From assembly GCA_944383375.1 (NCBI GenBank), contig CALWPG010000002.1, positions 83,007 to 136,706 on the forward strand: a DNA stretch of 53,700 nucleotides, written 5' to 3'. Positions within the stretch are counted from its first letter, which is position 1, and each line of letters opens with the position of its first letter. This DNA is from an uncultured Clostridia bacterium. GTDB taxonomy: Bacteria > Bacillota > Clostridia > Christensenellales > UBA1242. The notes below the pieces were generated by a model. It saw only the letters and a list, made by a program, of their open reading frames with translations, had not been told where the DNA came from and did not search any database. Position numbers and translations under genes: made by a program. Below, in pieces: positions 44,675 to 53,634 of the stretch.

Positions 44675-44702
44675 ATTATACATTTTTATAAAAAAATTTC
44701 AA
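44675..44702 (-). promoter_or_regulatory. promoter of lipoprotein-copA unit, leaderless type
   Basis: TTGAAA (44697-44702), 16 bases and TATAAT (44675-44680) on the minus strand. The start point is at ATG 44668. No copper-type operator is evident. Confidence 0.65.
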
Positions 44703-44713
44703 AATGGTTTTGT

Positions 44714-44742
44714 TTGACATTTTTTTTGTAATTTGCTAGCAT
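44714..44742 (+). promoter_or_regulatory. peroxiredoxin promoter
   Basis: TTGACA (44714-44719), 17 bases, TAGCAT (44737-44742), divergent from the lipoprotein promoter with 11 bases between the -35 boxes. Confidence 0.6.
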
Positions 44743-44763
44743 CAATAAAAAAAGGAGTGAATT

Positions 44764-45429
44764 ATGGAACAAACAAATATGCCATGTATTGGCGATCCAG
44801 CCCCAGCATTTAGGGCAAATACAACGCAAGGGGAGATAAATTTTCCTCAGGACTATAAGGGAAAATGGGTAATTTTATTTTCTCATCCTGCAGACTTTAC
44901 ACCTGTTTGCACCACAGAATTTATGACTTTTGCATATATGATGGATGAATTCAAAGCGCTTAATACTGAACTTGTTGGACTTAGTGTGGATTCAATCTAT
45001 TCTCACATCGCTTGGCTTCGCAAAATTCAAGAACTTGAATGGAATGGTAAAAATCATCTTGAAGTTAAATTCCCTTTGATAGAAGATATCAAGATGGAGA
45101 TTGCAAACAAATATGGAATGATTCAACCAAATCAATCAACGACACAAGCAGTTAGGGCTGTGTTTATCATTGACCCAAAGGGTATAATCAGGACAATACT
45201 ATATTATCCAATTTCAACGGGAAGAAATTTTGATGAAATCAAGCGTATTATTTTAGCATTGCAAAAAGCAGATCGTGACGCAGTGGCAACACCAGCAGAC
45301 TGGAGACCAGGTGATGACGTAATTGTACCAACGGCAGGTTCATGTGGTGTTGCTAAGGCACGAGTTGAAGCAAATGATCCAAACATGTACTGTTTAGATT
45401 GGTTCTTATGCTTTAAAAAAGAAAAATAA
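44764..45429 (+). CDS. peroxiredoxin (Prx6/AhpC-like)
   Basis: A 221-residue peroxiredoxin that reduces hydrogen peroxide and organic peroxides in the cytoplasm. The active site PADFTPVC gives the peroxidatic Cys49 with Thr46, and the conserved RAVFIIDPKG strand follows near 127-136. The long C-terminal part with Trp-rich PADWRPGD (about 178-185) places it in the Prx6 group. Two more cysteines near the end (CGVAKARV and MYCLDWFLC) could act as resolving residues, as in archaeal 2-Cys members of this group. It is monocistronic, with AAAAGGAG ahead and a strong terminator behind. Confidence 0.93.
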   Translation: MEQTNMPCIGDPAPAFRANTTQGEINFPQDYKGKWVILFSHPADFTPVCTTEFMTFAYMMDEFKALNTELVGLSVDSIYSHIAWLRKIQELEWNGKNHLEVKFPLIEDIKMEIANKYGMIQPNQSTTQAVRAVFIIDPKGIIRTILYYPISTGRNFDEIKRIILALQKADRDAVATPADWRPGDDVIVPTAGSCGVAKARVEANDPNMYCLDWFLCFKKEK

Positions 45430-45433
45430 AAAG

Positions 45434-45456
45434 TTTTCCTTCGGGAAAATTTTTTT
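45434..45456 (+). terminator. peroxiredoxin terminator
   Basis: TTTTCC and GGAAAA pair on the very stable TTCG loop, followed by seven T residues. Confidence 0.93.
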
Positions 45457-45857
45457 ATGCCTAAATTTGACAAACAAGACTTGGAAAAACATTTTCTAAT
45501 TTATCTATTTTTGCGCTAATTCTAAGTTTTTGTGGTAGTTTATCAGTTATTGCAACTGCTTTGATTTTTTTGGTTGGTATAGTTGTTATCATCGTGACGG
45601 TTGGTATTATTTTTATTACAATTCCCAATTATTTTGAAAATTTAATGTCAGTTGTGGATACTTCCTCTCAGATTACTAATTTTTTCATGGATAATTTTTA
45701 TATTTTTGCCTCCATTGCGATTTTAGGAGCAGTCATTTCATTGGTGCTTTTACTTTTGGATAGACAAAAAAAGCATACAGCTCGAATTGTAGTTTCTTCT
45801 GTAGTAATTGCACTTTCCATAGTCTCAATCATTGTTATGGCTTTGGGGGGTGGGTAA
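45457..45857 (+). pseudogene. small two- to four-helix membrane protein gene, frameshifted
   Basis: A frame from ATG 45457 (MPKFDKQDLEKH) ends after 20 codons, but a change of one base in the A-run near 45485-45489 joins it to the frame TFSNLSIFALILSFCGS that stays open to 45857. The joined protein would be about 130 residues with three hydrophobic helices. Read alone, the downstream frame could start only at TTG 45561, in the middle of a helix and without a ribosome site. The next two genes are broken in the same way. Confidence 0.55.
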
Positions 45858-46363
45858 ATGAAAACTATCAAGTTAAAGCTAGTTGGTCTAAATTCAAAGT
45901 TTGATCCCCAACATAATAATTGATGGCCAACCTGTGAAATGCAAAAAAAAATGAGTTTGGTTCTTTTGAAGTAGACTATCAGACAGACAAAGAGGAAGTT
46001 GAATTGGATATTTCAAGAGAATTGGAATTAAAAGCAAAACTATGGTGGCTCTACGCACTTATTTCGTTTTTTGTTAGTTTATTTGGCATTTTTGAACCTT
46101 TTTATGATAGAAAGTGTATCACGCTTGATTGTTTGTATAAAATCAAGCTCAAGGATATCAATGAGATAAAAGTTAAATTTAATACATTGTCATCACAAGG
46201 CAGAGCTGTTGAAATTGAAACAGAAAACCAATATGAAGAACTAAAAAATGAATATCACGTTGATAAAATCGCAAAACGAAGATGGATTGCATTGCTTGTA
46301 ATTAAAATTGTTATCTGGATTGGCCTTGGCATCTTAGTTGGCTATTTTATCTCAAAAATTTAA
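45858..46363 (+). pseudogene. unknown membrane protein gene with two frameshifts
   Basis: From ATG 45858 the frame (MKTIKLKLVGLNSKFDP) shifts by one base at CCCC (45906-45909), continues as NIIIDGQPVKCKK, shifts again at a run of nine A (45943-45951), and then stays open to 46363. The rebuilt protein is near 168 residues: a beta-rich start, a hydrophobic stretch after DISRELELKAKLWW, a hydrophilic middle with FYDRKCITL, and a C-terminal membrane helix (ALLVIKIVIWIGLGILVG). Both breaks are at single-base runs. The family is not recognised. Confidence 0.6.
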
Positions 46364-46372
46364 GGAGGAATT

Positions 46373-46856
46373 ATGAAAGTATTTATAAAAAACAAAATTT
46401 GGTCAATTGGTGGTGGCTCGCAAGTTCTAAATGAAGAAAAACAACCAGTGTTCAAGGTAAAGGCAGGCCTTTTAGCATCACACATGTCAAATATGTTTGT
46501 GATACTCAGGGTAAAAGGCTTTTAAAATTCGCAATAAGTGGTTTAATTGGTTTGTGCACAAGGCATATATCTATGATGCAAATAAAACCAAAATAGCGAC
46601 GGTCAAAGACAAATGGTTAAACACGAACCAAGAATATTTTGTGCTTGGCTATAAAGACGAAATAAAGATTCAAGGTAAATTTTTTGGATTATCCACACAA
46701 ATATTACGAAATGGCGAAGTTATAGGTACGATAACAAGGCAAATTACTTTTATAAATGACGCATTTGAACTTGATGCCAATGAAGAAGATATTCCATTTT
46801 TGATTGCTCTTGTTATTGCAATCGATAACATAACTGACAAAAAGCATAAAAGATAA
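46373..46856 (+). pseudogene. LURP-one/YxjI-like gene with two frameshifts
   Basis: An ATG at 46373 behind AAGGAGGA begins MKVFIKNKIWSIGG, the start of YxjI-type LURP-one-related proteins. Three frames are needed for the rest: the first to about 46485, the second (YVCDTQGKRLLK) to about 46525, and the third (KIRNKWFNWFVHKAYIYDANKTKI) to the stop at 46856. Each shift equals the loss of one base. The rebuilt length, about 160 residues, and the repeated beta-strand pattern with YIYDANKTKIA fit the family. Function in bacteria is unclear; the product is probably not made. Confidence 0.65.
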
Positions 46857-46864
46857 TAAGATAT

Positions 46865-46890
46865 AGGAGACACAAAATCTCCTTTATTTT
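46865..46890 (+). terminator. terminator after broken gene cluster
   Basis: AGGAGA and TCTCCT pair around a seven-base loop, followed by TTATTTTATT. Confidence 0.7.
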
Positions 46891-46928
46891 ATTAATATGG
46901 CTAACCAAAGTATTTTTTTGCATTACTA

Positions 46929-46957
46929 TTGATTTTTGACGCTGAATTTGGTATTAT
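46929..46957 (+). promoter_or_regulatory. promoter of giant M6-type protease, leaderless type
   Basis: TTGATT (46929-46934), 17 bases, TATTAT (46952-46957). The start point coincides with ATG 46964. Confidence 0.65.
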
Positions 46958-46963
46958 GTTAAC

Positions 46964-49900
46964 ATGAAAAAATACATAAGAAAAAGTTTTTATTTGTTTG
47001 TTATTTTATCGGCTATTTTACTAGCCGGTATATCATTTCAAGGTGCACAAGTTTCGGCATCCATTGCTGTATACGCAGACCAAGACGTTGAGACTATGAC
47101 AAACAATGTCCTCTTTGTTAATTTTTCGGGAGAGGAGGACATAACTGAAATACCGATGTATCAAAATAGTTACACAACTTTTGATACTTTATTTAATGTC
47201 GGAGATACTTCAGTAAAAAATTATTATTATCTAAATAGCAATGGTAACCTCAATGTAGACTCTCAAATATTTACCGAAAACCAAGAAGATATTTTAGTGT
47301 TTACTGCGAGTCAACCAAGAACATATTATTTGCCATATATTTTGCAGGTCAATGGTACATATCAAAAAAATGCAGACGGCTATTTTGATTATATGTTAGT
47401 CAGAGCCACGACGACTTCAGCAGAAAGTGCCTTAAGAGTGCCTTATTCGGCTTCCTTTTTCGATAGATGTGAAGTAATCGCAAATGTCTATGAAGCTAAA
47501 GGTGGTGTGGCTAGTGATAACAATATGCAAGATGGAATAATTTCACTGGACTATGCTCAGGCACTAGAAAATAGCAATTCAAATTATTACATTATTGAAA
47601 GTCCACAAAGGCGATTAAGAGAATATGAACTGGTAAGCGAGATATATAGCATGGCATCGGAAAATGTAGTAATTGAAAATAGCGATAACAACAATGATGG
47701 TTTTCTTGACGTTTTATCTATTGCTGTGCTGAAAACGGACAGTTCAAGTCAATATTACATTGAATGGAGTACTTTGCTTTGGGCACATCAAACCACATTA
47801 AATGCAATTCACAGCAATTTTATTAACTACAATAAAACACAGCAACAAATGATCCAGCTCATGATTGCGGATGGTGTGGACGAGCAGGAGGCCACAAGAC
47901 AGGCTCAATATATTTACAATCGAGTCCAAGTGGACGGATTGGCATTTAATACAGTCAATTTTTCAAGTTATGACATAGAAAACATTAACACTCAAAATAC
48001 ATGGGATTATTTTGTTCGAGACAACTCCACATTCATACATGAATTTGGTCACGTGCTTGGACTTAGAGATTTGTATCTGGGCAGTGGTGACGCAACTTCA
48101 GTTGGGAGTTGGAGCCACATGTGCAATAGTGTATCAAAAAGTTCTTTCTTTACTTCCTATGAAAGAGAGAAGTTGGGATGGCTAGATGAGGATAACATAG
48201 TTGAGATAACAAAAGAGGGTGAGTATGCACTTCAATATGTCAAAGGAATTGATAATGACAATGTTGTGGCATACAAGATTGCAGATCCCCAAAAGTCGAG
48301 TAGAAGTATATACATAGAATATCGTCAAACACAAGGATACTTTGACTCACAATGTGGCAGGGCTGGGCTGTTGGTTTATGTTGTGGACACCCAGTATAAC
48401 GGAAATCGAAACACAGATTCTCATGGGAATCCATTATATGAAATCTATGTTCAACGCAATTTAGGAGAAACTGTTTTCAATGCCTCTGTTCAACAAGGCG
48501 AGACACTGGATAATATAATCTTTGGAATAGAAAATGAAAATATAAATTCTGGTATTGTTGTAGAAGTTATTTTTGCCGGAGATGATAATGTTATCTTCCA
48601 AGTCCAAGGAGGAAATTTATTGCCTCAAGATAGCTATACATTAGCGGATTTTAATAATAATGTGTTGCTATACAACAAACTTATGGAAAACCTTCCAAAA
48701 GGTCAGCAAACACTCAATAGACAAAGTTTTGTTGATGCACTATATCTTGATTTGAATGGCATCAACTTATCAGATTTGTCGTTTTTGGGACTATTTGATC
48801 TTTCCAGCATTGAATATATAAATTTGTCAGACAATGATTTAACCAATGAAGATCTCACAATTTTGAGCCAGTACGTGCAAAATTTAAATACTCTAAAAAA
48901 AGTATATTTATTTGCAAACAATTTTGATGCAACCACTTTGCAAGAATATGACTCGAAATTTGTTTTTGGTGCCTTTTTGGACATGAATACAACAGAATAT
49001 TTCACCAGTGTAAATATGCCACTTTTGCTAAGGCAAGATGACGGAATTGATATACGACTAAATGGTCAATTATTACAAAGTAACGATGCAATTCAAAGTA
49101 TCACACTTGAGGGTGGATATTACTATATAAGGATTTCTTTTTCAGGTGAAGTGGCAAACTATTTTAACAACAACATAAGCCTTAATTTTAATGTCATTGA
49201 CATCACATCCAAATATCCATCGGAGGCTGAAAGTTATAAAATATATATTGCCGATGATCTTCCTGATATAACACAATTTATTGAAGTTATTGGTGCAGAA
49301 ACATATCAATTTTCATTTATTTATGAATATCCTCAGCTTACTTATGGAAATGGTAACTTTGAGGTAATAGTAAAATACAATAATCAAACAGTAAAAACAA
49401 TAAAAATTTATTACTTTGCCTTTGAAAAACCACAGGTTGAATTTGTGGGCGGAGAAACTGAGTATGTGGAATTTAATACCACATATGAAGATAAAGGCAT
49501 CATGGTGTATGAAGACGGCGAACAAGTTGATTACACTTTGAGTTTGTCAGGAGAAATATCTACATATTACATAAAGTTTATATATTTTGGTGGAATATTT
49601 GACTCAGAAAACCCAGTTTTGCAAAATGGCGAATATGTGGATGTTGTTGACACAAGCTTGAATGGAAATTATATCATTTGCTATTCATTAACCAATAAAT
49701 ATGGTGCACAATTTGATTTCTACAAACAGGTTATTGTGACTGAAGAAATGCTCGAGGAAAGTTTATTTGATGAAAAACTTTATACAGTATTAACAGGCCT
49801 ATTAAACTCAAATCAAATTCTTAAAACGTCATTTTTAAATACAACTTTTGTAGACTTGTCTAATAACTCTTTAACATCAATCAAAGGTCTTGAACATTTG

Positions 49901-51685
49901 GACTTTAGTGAGGATACTGTCATAGATTTAACAAGCAACAATCTTTCAAATATTGATGAGTTAGAAAACTTGTTAAATACAAAAGATGTGACCGTGTATG
50001 CGATGTTTAACAGATTTCAAAAATCCAACGTTTTGGCTTTTGATAGTATAAGAAAAGAGAACTGTGTGTTTGGTATACAAAATTTACTTTCAGTCAAATT
50101 GACTGAGTTAGGAAATAATTTTGATATAATCATGGGTGAAATCTTTGACGATTTCTCAAAATTCAACATGAGCTTGAGTTTTGAAAATGCAAAAATTGAT
50201 TATGTCAATAACACAATTTCTTTGCAAGAAGCAGGCGAATATATTTGCTCATTTACTTACGACAATGCTATCAGAAGCAAAAATGTATCGCTTATAAAAC
50301 TGGCTATGAATGAAAACAGTATTGTTAAATCATATAATGAACTGCTAACAATTGACAACACATTGTTAAATGTTGAGGGAGTTGAAAAAACAAAATTAAA
50401 CATCATAAGCGACCAAGCAAATTATGATTTAACGAAAATTGGGAACTACGAAATTAAAGTGTATGTAGAATATCTCGGCGAGATAATGACTTTGAACCTA
50501 AATGTTGAAGTGGTCGATGACATAAAACCAACTATAAGTTTGGATGGTGATTTAGATGTATATGTCAATTCGCTTAGCATGTATGAACAATATTATAAAG
50601 ATGACATAATTACTGCATATGATGATTATGATAAACAATTGTCCTACTCAGTAATAGGTGAAGTTAAAAACGAATATGGTATCTACGAGTTGACGTACAC
50701 AGCCAGTGATTCAAGTGGCAATTCAGCACAATTGAAAAGAATTGTGCACATTGGAAATGTCACTTTAACGGAGCAACAAGGTGATATTGAATATAACACA
50801 AGGTTTAATTTAGAGTTCAATACAAATGTATTTCAATTGTTTGACTTTAATATTTCATATAAAATTGACAGCGAACCTGTAGGTTCAAGTTATAATGGGC
50901 TTTTATTGAAAAAGTTTGGTGAAAATTTAATAGATGTTACATTAACACATAAATTAAACAACGACCTTGTAATAAATCTACAATACTTGGCTAATGTGAC
51001 GGATACTCAAACTCCGACCATTGAACTTGTTGGAAGTGAACAAACAAATATTAAAATAGATCAACCATATATTGAAAATGGAATAATTTGCCAAGATAAT
51101 AGCATAGATGGTTACGTTGGCATTGAAGATAATGTCTTGGATATATCAATAAATTATTTCAAGCTAGATGAAACTTCAAATGTCTATGTCGAAATACCTG
51201 AAATTAACACCTCAATCGCTGGTGATTATAAGATTGAATATACTGTAAAAGACAGTCATCAAAACACATCAGTTGCAAACAGGTACCTAACTGTTGAGTA
51301 CTATCCAATCACCATGGCTCAAATTGATGCAACTCAAATGAATATAAGATATCAAGTGGGTGACTCTGTTTCTATCACATTGGATATATTAGATGAAAAT
51401 AAAACAAATCCAAATCCAATCGTTTACTGGTATGTCAATGACGAATTATTTCAAACAACTTACGGAACGTCAGCACAATTTAGTTTTGATGAAAAAGGTG
51501 AATATAATATTACTGCATATGTTTCAGACAACATGATTGGAACGCAAACAGTCACCATTTCAGTGTGTGAAAAAAATGAAGCTGAAAATGTGTTTATGAT
51601 AATTGGTATAGTTGCCGCTGTGTTTGTGGTTTTATGCTTTGCAGGTTATTTCATTTCCGTATATGCAAAAAGAAACTTTTATTGA
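46964..51685 (+). CDS. giant surface M6-type metalloprotease with LRR and Ig-like repeats
   Basis: A 1573-residue exported, membrane-anchored protein. A signal peptide (about 1-34) is followed by a metzincin-like catalytic domain with HEFGHVLGLRD at 359-369, the HExxHxxGxxD pattern of the M6 (immune inhibitor A) type, and GSWSHMC shortly after. Then come short leucine-rich repeats (about 592-660 and 960-1025), HYR/DUF5011-like Ig domains (about 822-900, 1188-1265 and 1351-1440), a PKD-like domain (about 1451-1535), and a C-terminal membrane helix (about 1543-1566). Two LRR blocks interleaved with Ig domains suggest internal duplication. The ATG is leaderless. It could degrade host or competitor proteins; the target is unknown. 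Confidence 0.85.
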   Translation: MKKYIRKSFYLFVILSAILLAGISFQGAQVSASIAVYADQDVETMTNNVLFVNFSGEEDITEIPMYQNSYTTFDTLFNVGDTSVKNYYYLNSNGNLNVDSQIFTENQEDILVFTASQPRTYYLPYILQVNGTYQKNADGYFDYMLVRATTTSAESALRVPYSASFFDRCEVIANVYEAKGGVASDNNMQDGIISLDYAQALENSNSNYYIIESPQRRLREYELVSEIYSMASENVVIENSDNNNDGFLDVLSIAVLKTDSSSQYYIEWSTLLWAHQTTLNAIHSNFINYNKTQQQMIQLMIADGVDEQEATRQAQYIYNRVQVDGLAFNTVNFSSYDIENINTQNTWDYFVRDNSTFIHEFGHVLGLRDLYLGSGDATSVGSWSHMCNSVSKSSFFTSYEREKLGWLDEDNIVEITKEGEYALQYVKGIDNDNVVAYKIADPQKSSRSIYIEYRQTQGYFDSQCGRAGLLVYVVDTQYNGNRNTDSHGNPLYEIYVQRNLGETVFNASVQQGETLDNIIFGIENENINSGIVVEVIFAGDDNVIFQVQGGNLLPQDSYTLADFNNNVLLYNKLMENLPKGQQTLNRQSFVDALYLDLNGINLSDLSFLGLFDLSSIEYINLSDNDLTNEDLTILSQYVQNLNTLKKVYLFANNFDATTLQEYDSKFVFGAFLDMNTTEYFTSVNMPLLLRQDDGIDIRLNGQLLQSNDAIQSITLEGGYYYIRISFSGEVANYFNNNISLNFNVIDITSKYPSEAESYKIYIADDLPDITQFIEVIGAETYQFSFIYEYPQLTYGNGNFEVIVKYNNQTVKTIKIYYFAFEKPQVEFVGGETEYVEFNTTYEDKGIMVYEDGEQVDYTLSLSGEISTYYIKFIYFGGIFDSENPVLQNGEYVDVVDTSLNGNYIICYSLTNKYGAQFDFYKQVIVTEEMLEESLFDEKLYTVLTGLLNSNQILKTSFLNTTFVDLSNNSLTSIKGLEHLDFSEDTVIDLTSNNLSNIDELENLLNTKDVTVYAMFNRFQKSNVLAFDSIRKENCVFGIQNLLSVKLTELGNNFDIIMGEIFDDFSKFNMSLSFENAKIDYVNNTISLQEAGEYICSFTYDNAIRSKNVSLIKLAMNENSIVKSYNELLTIDNTLLNVEGVEKTKLNIISDQANYDLTKIGNYEIKVYVEYLGEIMTLNLNVEVVDDIKPTISLDGDLDVYVNSLSMYEQYYKDDIITAYDDYDKQLSYSVIGEVKNEYGIYELTYTASDSSGNSAQLKRIVHIGNVTLTEQQGDIEYNTRFNLEFNTNVFQLFDFNISYKIDSEPVGSSYNGLLLKKFGENLIDVTLTHKLNNDLVINLQYLANVTDTQTPTIELVGSEQTNIKIDQPYIENGIICQDNSIDGYVGIEDNVLDISINYFKLDETSNVYVEIPEINTSIAGDYKIEYTVKDSHQNTSVANRYLTVEYYPITMAQIDATQMNIRYQVGDSVSITLDILDENKTNPNPIVYWYVNDELFQTTYGTSAQFSFDEKGEYNITAYVSDNMIGTQTVTISVCEKNEAENVFMIIGIVAAVFVVLCFAGYFISVYAKRNFY

Positions 51686-51702
51686 TAATAAAGGAATTCA
51701 AT

Positions 51703-52398
51703 ATGAAGCAAACAATTACCAAAAATTTGATTTTAAATTATCAAGATGGGCTGGATGATTTTGTAAATACTTCCATAAATATTGTTGATGAAAAAACACC
51801 TTTAATTAAAGAAATATTTGAATGCAACGACATTGGTGTGGGACAATTAAAGGCTTCTTTCTTTACAGATAGAAATGACTTTGTAAATTATATTAGTTCA
51901 ATTTCTGGAGGACATACGCCTTCAAGTTGGGCGACTGGATGCTTTTACAATGGTGAGATACAAACCCTGATAGATTTAAATAAAAAAGAAAATTTAGAAT
52001 ATCAAACTCATACCTTAATACATGAAATAGTCCATTTGTACTTCAACAAACTAATTTACAACAAGTATGAAATTGATAGAATCAGATGGTTTGATGAAAG
52101 TTATGCATGTTATATAGATGGAAATATTGAAAATATAAAAATAGAAAATTTAAAGGAAATTTGTGTTAAATTAAAATCTCTTAACGATTTTGATATGAAT
52201 ACTTTGGATAATATAAAAAATGTTAGGACAAATAACTATAATGGCTATGATATGTTTTTAACTGTTGGTAAATATATATTTGAAAATAATCTAGAGAAAA
52301 AATATTTAAAAATTCTTAAAAATAATCCCAAAAAAATTAGGAAAATTGGCTTAAAAATATTATCGAAAGCAATTTCATATGTGGAGAATTTAAATTAA
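51703..52398 (+). CDS. putative zinc metallopeptidase-like protein (HExxH)
   Basis: A 231-residue protein without signal peptide. HEIVH at 107-111 and Glu132 in WFDES give a gluzincin-like zinc site (HExxH and a Glu about 20 residues on), as in the peptidase MA and M1 superfamilies, but the protein is far too short for an M1 enzyme and no family is recognised. The start was set at ATG 51703 behind AAAGGA; the frame stays open 69 bases into the preceding gene. It follows the giant protease after 17 bases and may be co-transcribed. The A/T content rises sharply in its last third, with many Lys and Asn codons. Confidence 0.65.
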   Translation: MKQTITKNLILNYQDGLDDFVNTSINIVDEKTPLIKEIFECNDIGVGQLKASFFTDRNDFVNYISSISGGHTPSSWATGCFYNGEIQTLIDLNKKENLEYQTHTLIHEIVHLYFNKLIYNKYEIDRIRWFDESYACYIDGNIENIKIENLKEICVKLKSLNDFDMNTLDNIKNVRTNNYNGYDMFLTVGKYIFENNLEKKYLKILKNNPKKIRKIGLKILSKAISYVENLN

Positions 52399-52444
52399 AA
52401 TACATTAAGAATAAAATTAAAAAATACATAATAGTGAATTATTT

Positions 52445-52930
52445 ATGATTTATTACAGAAAAGCAACTTTGGATGATCTTGAAAAAATTTGGAATAAAGA
52501 TATTCAAAATAATTTGGAAGATAAAAGATATTTAAAATGGAAGCACGAATTTATTGAGGCAAATAAATTAGAAAATATCATCACTTTTGTAATTGTAAAT
52601 GATGATGATCCAATTGGACAAGGCTCTATTGTATTAAATAAAAATAATATTAATGTAGAATGCAGAGATTTACTTTGTGATGGGAAAGAGAGGGCATATA
52701 TCTCTACTTTGAGGATAGACAAACCTTTTGAAGGGCAGGGTCATATATCTAAACTTGTAAAGATGATAGAAAGTTTTGCAAAAGATAAAAATATAAAAAT
52801 TTTAACAATAGGTGCTGAAGCAAAAGAAAGTCGAAATCTTGCAATATATCTACATTTTGGCTATACAAAATTTATTACAAGTGTTTGCGAAGATGGAGAT
52901 CTTATTTTGTACTACGGAAAAGAAATTTAA
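52445..52930 (+). CDS. GNAT-family N-acetyltransferase
   Basis: A 161-residue acetyltransferase fold. It begins MIYYRKATLDDLEKIW, the usual GNAT start, and has the acetyl-CoA loop in LRIDKPFEGQGHISKLV (about 95-111; Q/RxxGxG/A in the form EGQGHI), followed by a helix and the YLHFGYTKF end. The substrate is unknown; small metabolites, antibiotics or protein ends are all possible. The start codon lacks a clear Shine-Dalgarno, and a CATAAT box is 12 bases upstream. A long hairpin with T-run follows. Confidence 0.85.
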   Translation: MIYYRKATLDDLEKIWNKDIQNNLEDKRYLKWKHEFIEANKLENIITFVIVNDDDPIGQGSIVLNKNNINVECRDLLCDGKERAYISTLRIDKPFEGQGHISKLVKMIESFAKDKNIKILTIGAEAKESRNLAIYLHFGYTKFITSVCEDGDLILYYGKEI

Positions 52931-52943
52931 AAATAAAATATTT

Positions 52944-52992
52944 AAAATTGCAACCAAATTCGGTTAATAACCTAATTTAGTCGCAATTTTTT
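52944..52992. terminator. long imperfect hairpin terminator
   Basis: Nested arms AAAATTGC, AAATT and GGTT pair with AACC, AATTT and GCAATTTT across two small internal loops, ending in a T-run. A and T runs on both sides allow use from both strands. Confidence 0.8.
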
Positions 52993-53041
52993 TGTTCTGA
53001 CTCAGAAAGATTTGGAGATGTAACCATTTTATCATATAATT

Positions 53042-53070
53042 TTGTTGTCATTGAAATAGACAAGTATAAT
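53042..53070 (+). promoter_or_regulatory. ASCH gene promoter
   Basis: TTGTTG (53042-53047), 17 bases, TATAAT (53065-53070), then a leader of about 28 bases ending in AGGAG. Confidence 0.55.
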
Positions 53071-53105
53071 CTTAACAATGTTTTAAAAATTTTAGGAGAT
53101 TAATA

Positions 53106-53489
53106 ATGCAACATATAGCAATTTTAAAACAACCATTTTTTGACATGGTGCTTTCTGGTGAAAAGACAATTGAAAGTAGATGGAGTATGAATAAAGTTGC
53201 ACCTTTTGGAAAAGTAAACATTGGAGATGAAATTTTGCTAAAACAAACCGGCAAAGATGTGACTGCTACCGCTATTGTTAAAGATGTAAAATATTATGAA
53301 CTTACACCAAAAATCGTTGAAGAAATACGGCTATGTTATGGCAAACAAATTGGAATCGACAAATTTGAAGATTGGGAGTCAACTTTGCATAAAAAATATT
53401 GCACTCTTATATGGCTTAGTGATGTAAAAAAAAATGCACCTATTAAAGTTAAACGAAGCAATGGTGCTGGTTGGTTGATTGTAAGATAA
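53106..53489 (+). CDS. ASCH-domain protein
   Basis: A 127-residue protein of the ASCH superfamily, a PUA-like beta-barrel fold that binds RNA or modified nucleosides; some members hydrolyse N4-acetylcytidine. The typical start is AILKQPFFDMVLSGEKTIESRWS (about 5-27) with the Lys and Glu-Ser-Arg residues of the active cleft, followed by GDEILLKQTG and the long helix KFEDWESTL. The C-terminus GAGWLIVR completes the barrel. The ATG follows AGGAG. It stands alone between a terminator and the tRNA-Lys fragment. Which of the family's activities it has is not clear. Confidence 0.8.
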   Translation: MQHIAILKQPFFDMVLSGEKTIESRWSMNKVAPFGKVNIGDEILLKQTGKDVTATAIVKDVKYYELTPKIVEEIRLCYGKQIGIDKFEDWESTLHKKYCTLIWLSDVKKNAPIKVKRSNGAGWLIVR

Positions 53490-53526
53490 CAATATTTTAA
53501 ACGAAACGAAGTTATATTCATTAAAT

Positions 53527-53548
53527 ATTAAGAGTCCTGACTCTTAAT
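53527..53548. repeat. 10-bp palindrome containing tRNA-Lys anticodon-arm sequence
   Basis: ATTAAGAGTC and GACTCTTAAT are perfect arms on a two-base spacer. On the plus strand 53537-53551 reads CTGACTCTTAATCAG, identical to a tRNA-Lys(CTT) anticodon stem-loop, in the opposite orientation to the tRNA fragment 40 bases further right. Confidence 0.6.
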
Positions 53549-53555
53549 CAGAGAT

Positions 53556-53578
53556 AAAAAAAGAGAGCATATTCTCTC
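53556..53578 (-). terminator. terminator downstream of tRNA-Lys fragment
   Basis: On the minus strand GAGAG-AATATG-CTCTC followed by seven T residues. It is where the terminator of an intact tRNA-Lys gene would be. Confidence 0.8.
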
Positions 53579-53589
53579 CACAAAATTCT

Positions 53590-53634
53590 TGGTGGACCAC
53601 CAGGGACTCGAACCCTGGACCCACTGATTAAGAG
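53590..53634 (-). pseudogene. 3' half of tRNA-Lys(CTT), probable attachment-site remnant
   Basis: On the minus strand the sequence contains the anticodon loop CTCTTAA, 3' anticodon stem TCAGT, variable loop, T arm CAGGG-TTCGAGT-CCCTG, 3' acceptor strand GTGGTCC, discriminator A and CCA. The match to a tRNA ends at 53634: the next bases read GGCAC rather than the expected ACTGA, and no D arm or 5' acceptor is present up to the window end. A tRNA cut at its anticodon loop is the usual form of the distal attachment site of an integrative element, which would lie to the right. Confidence 0.85.
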
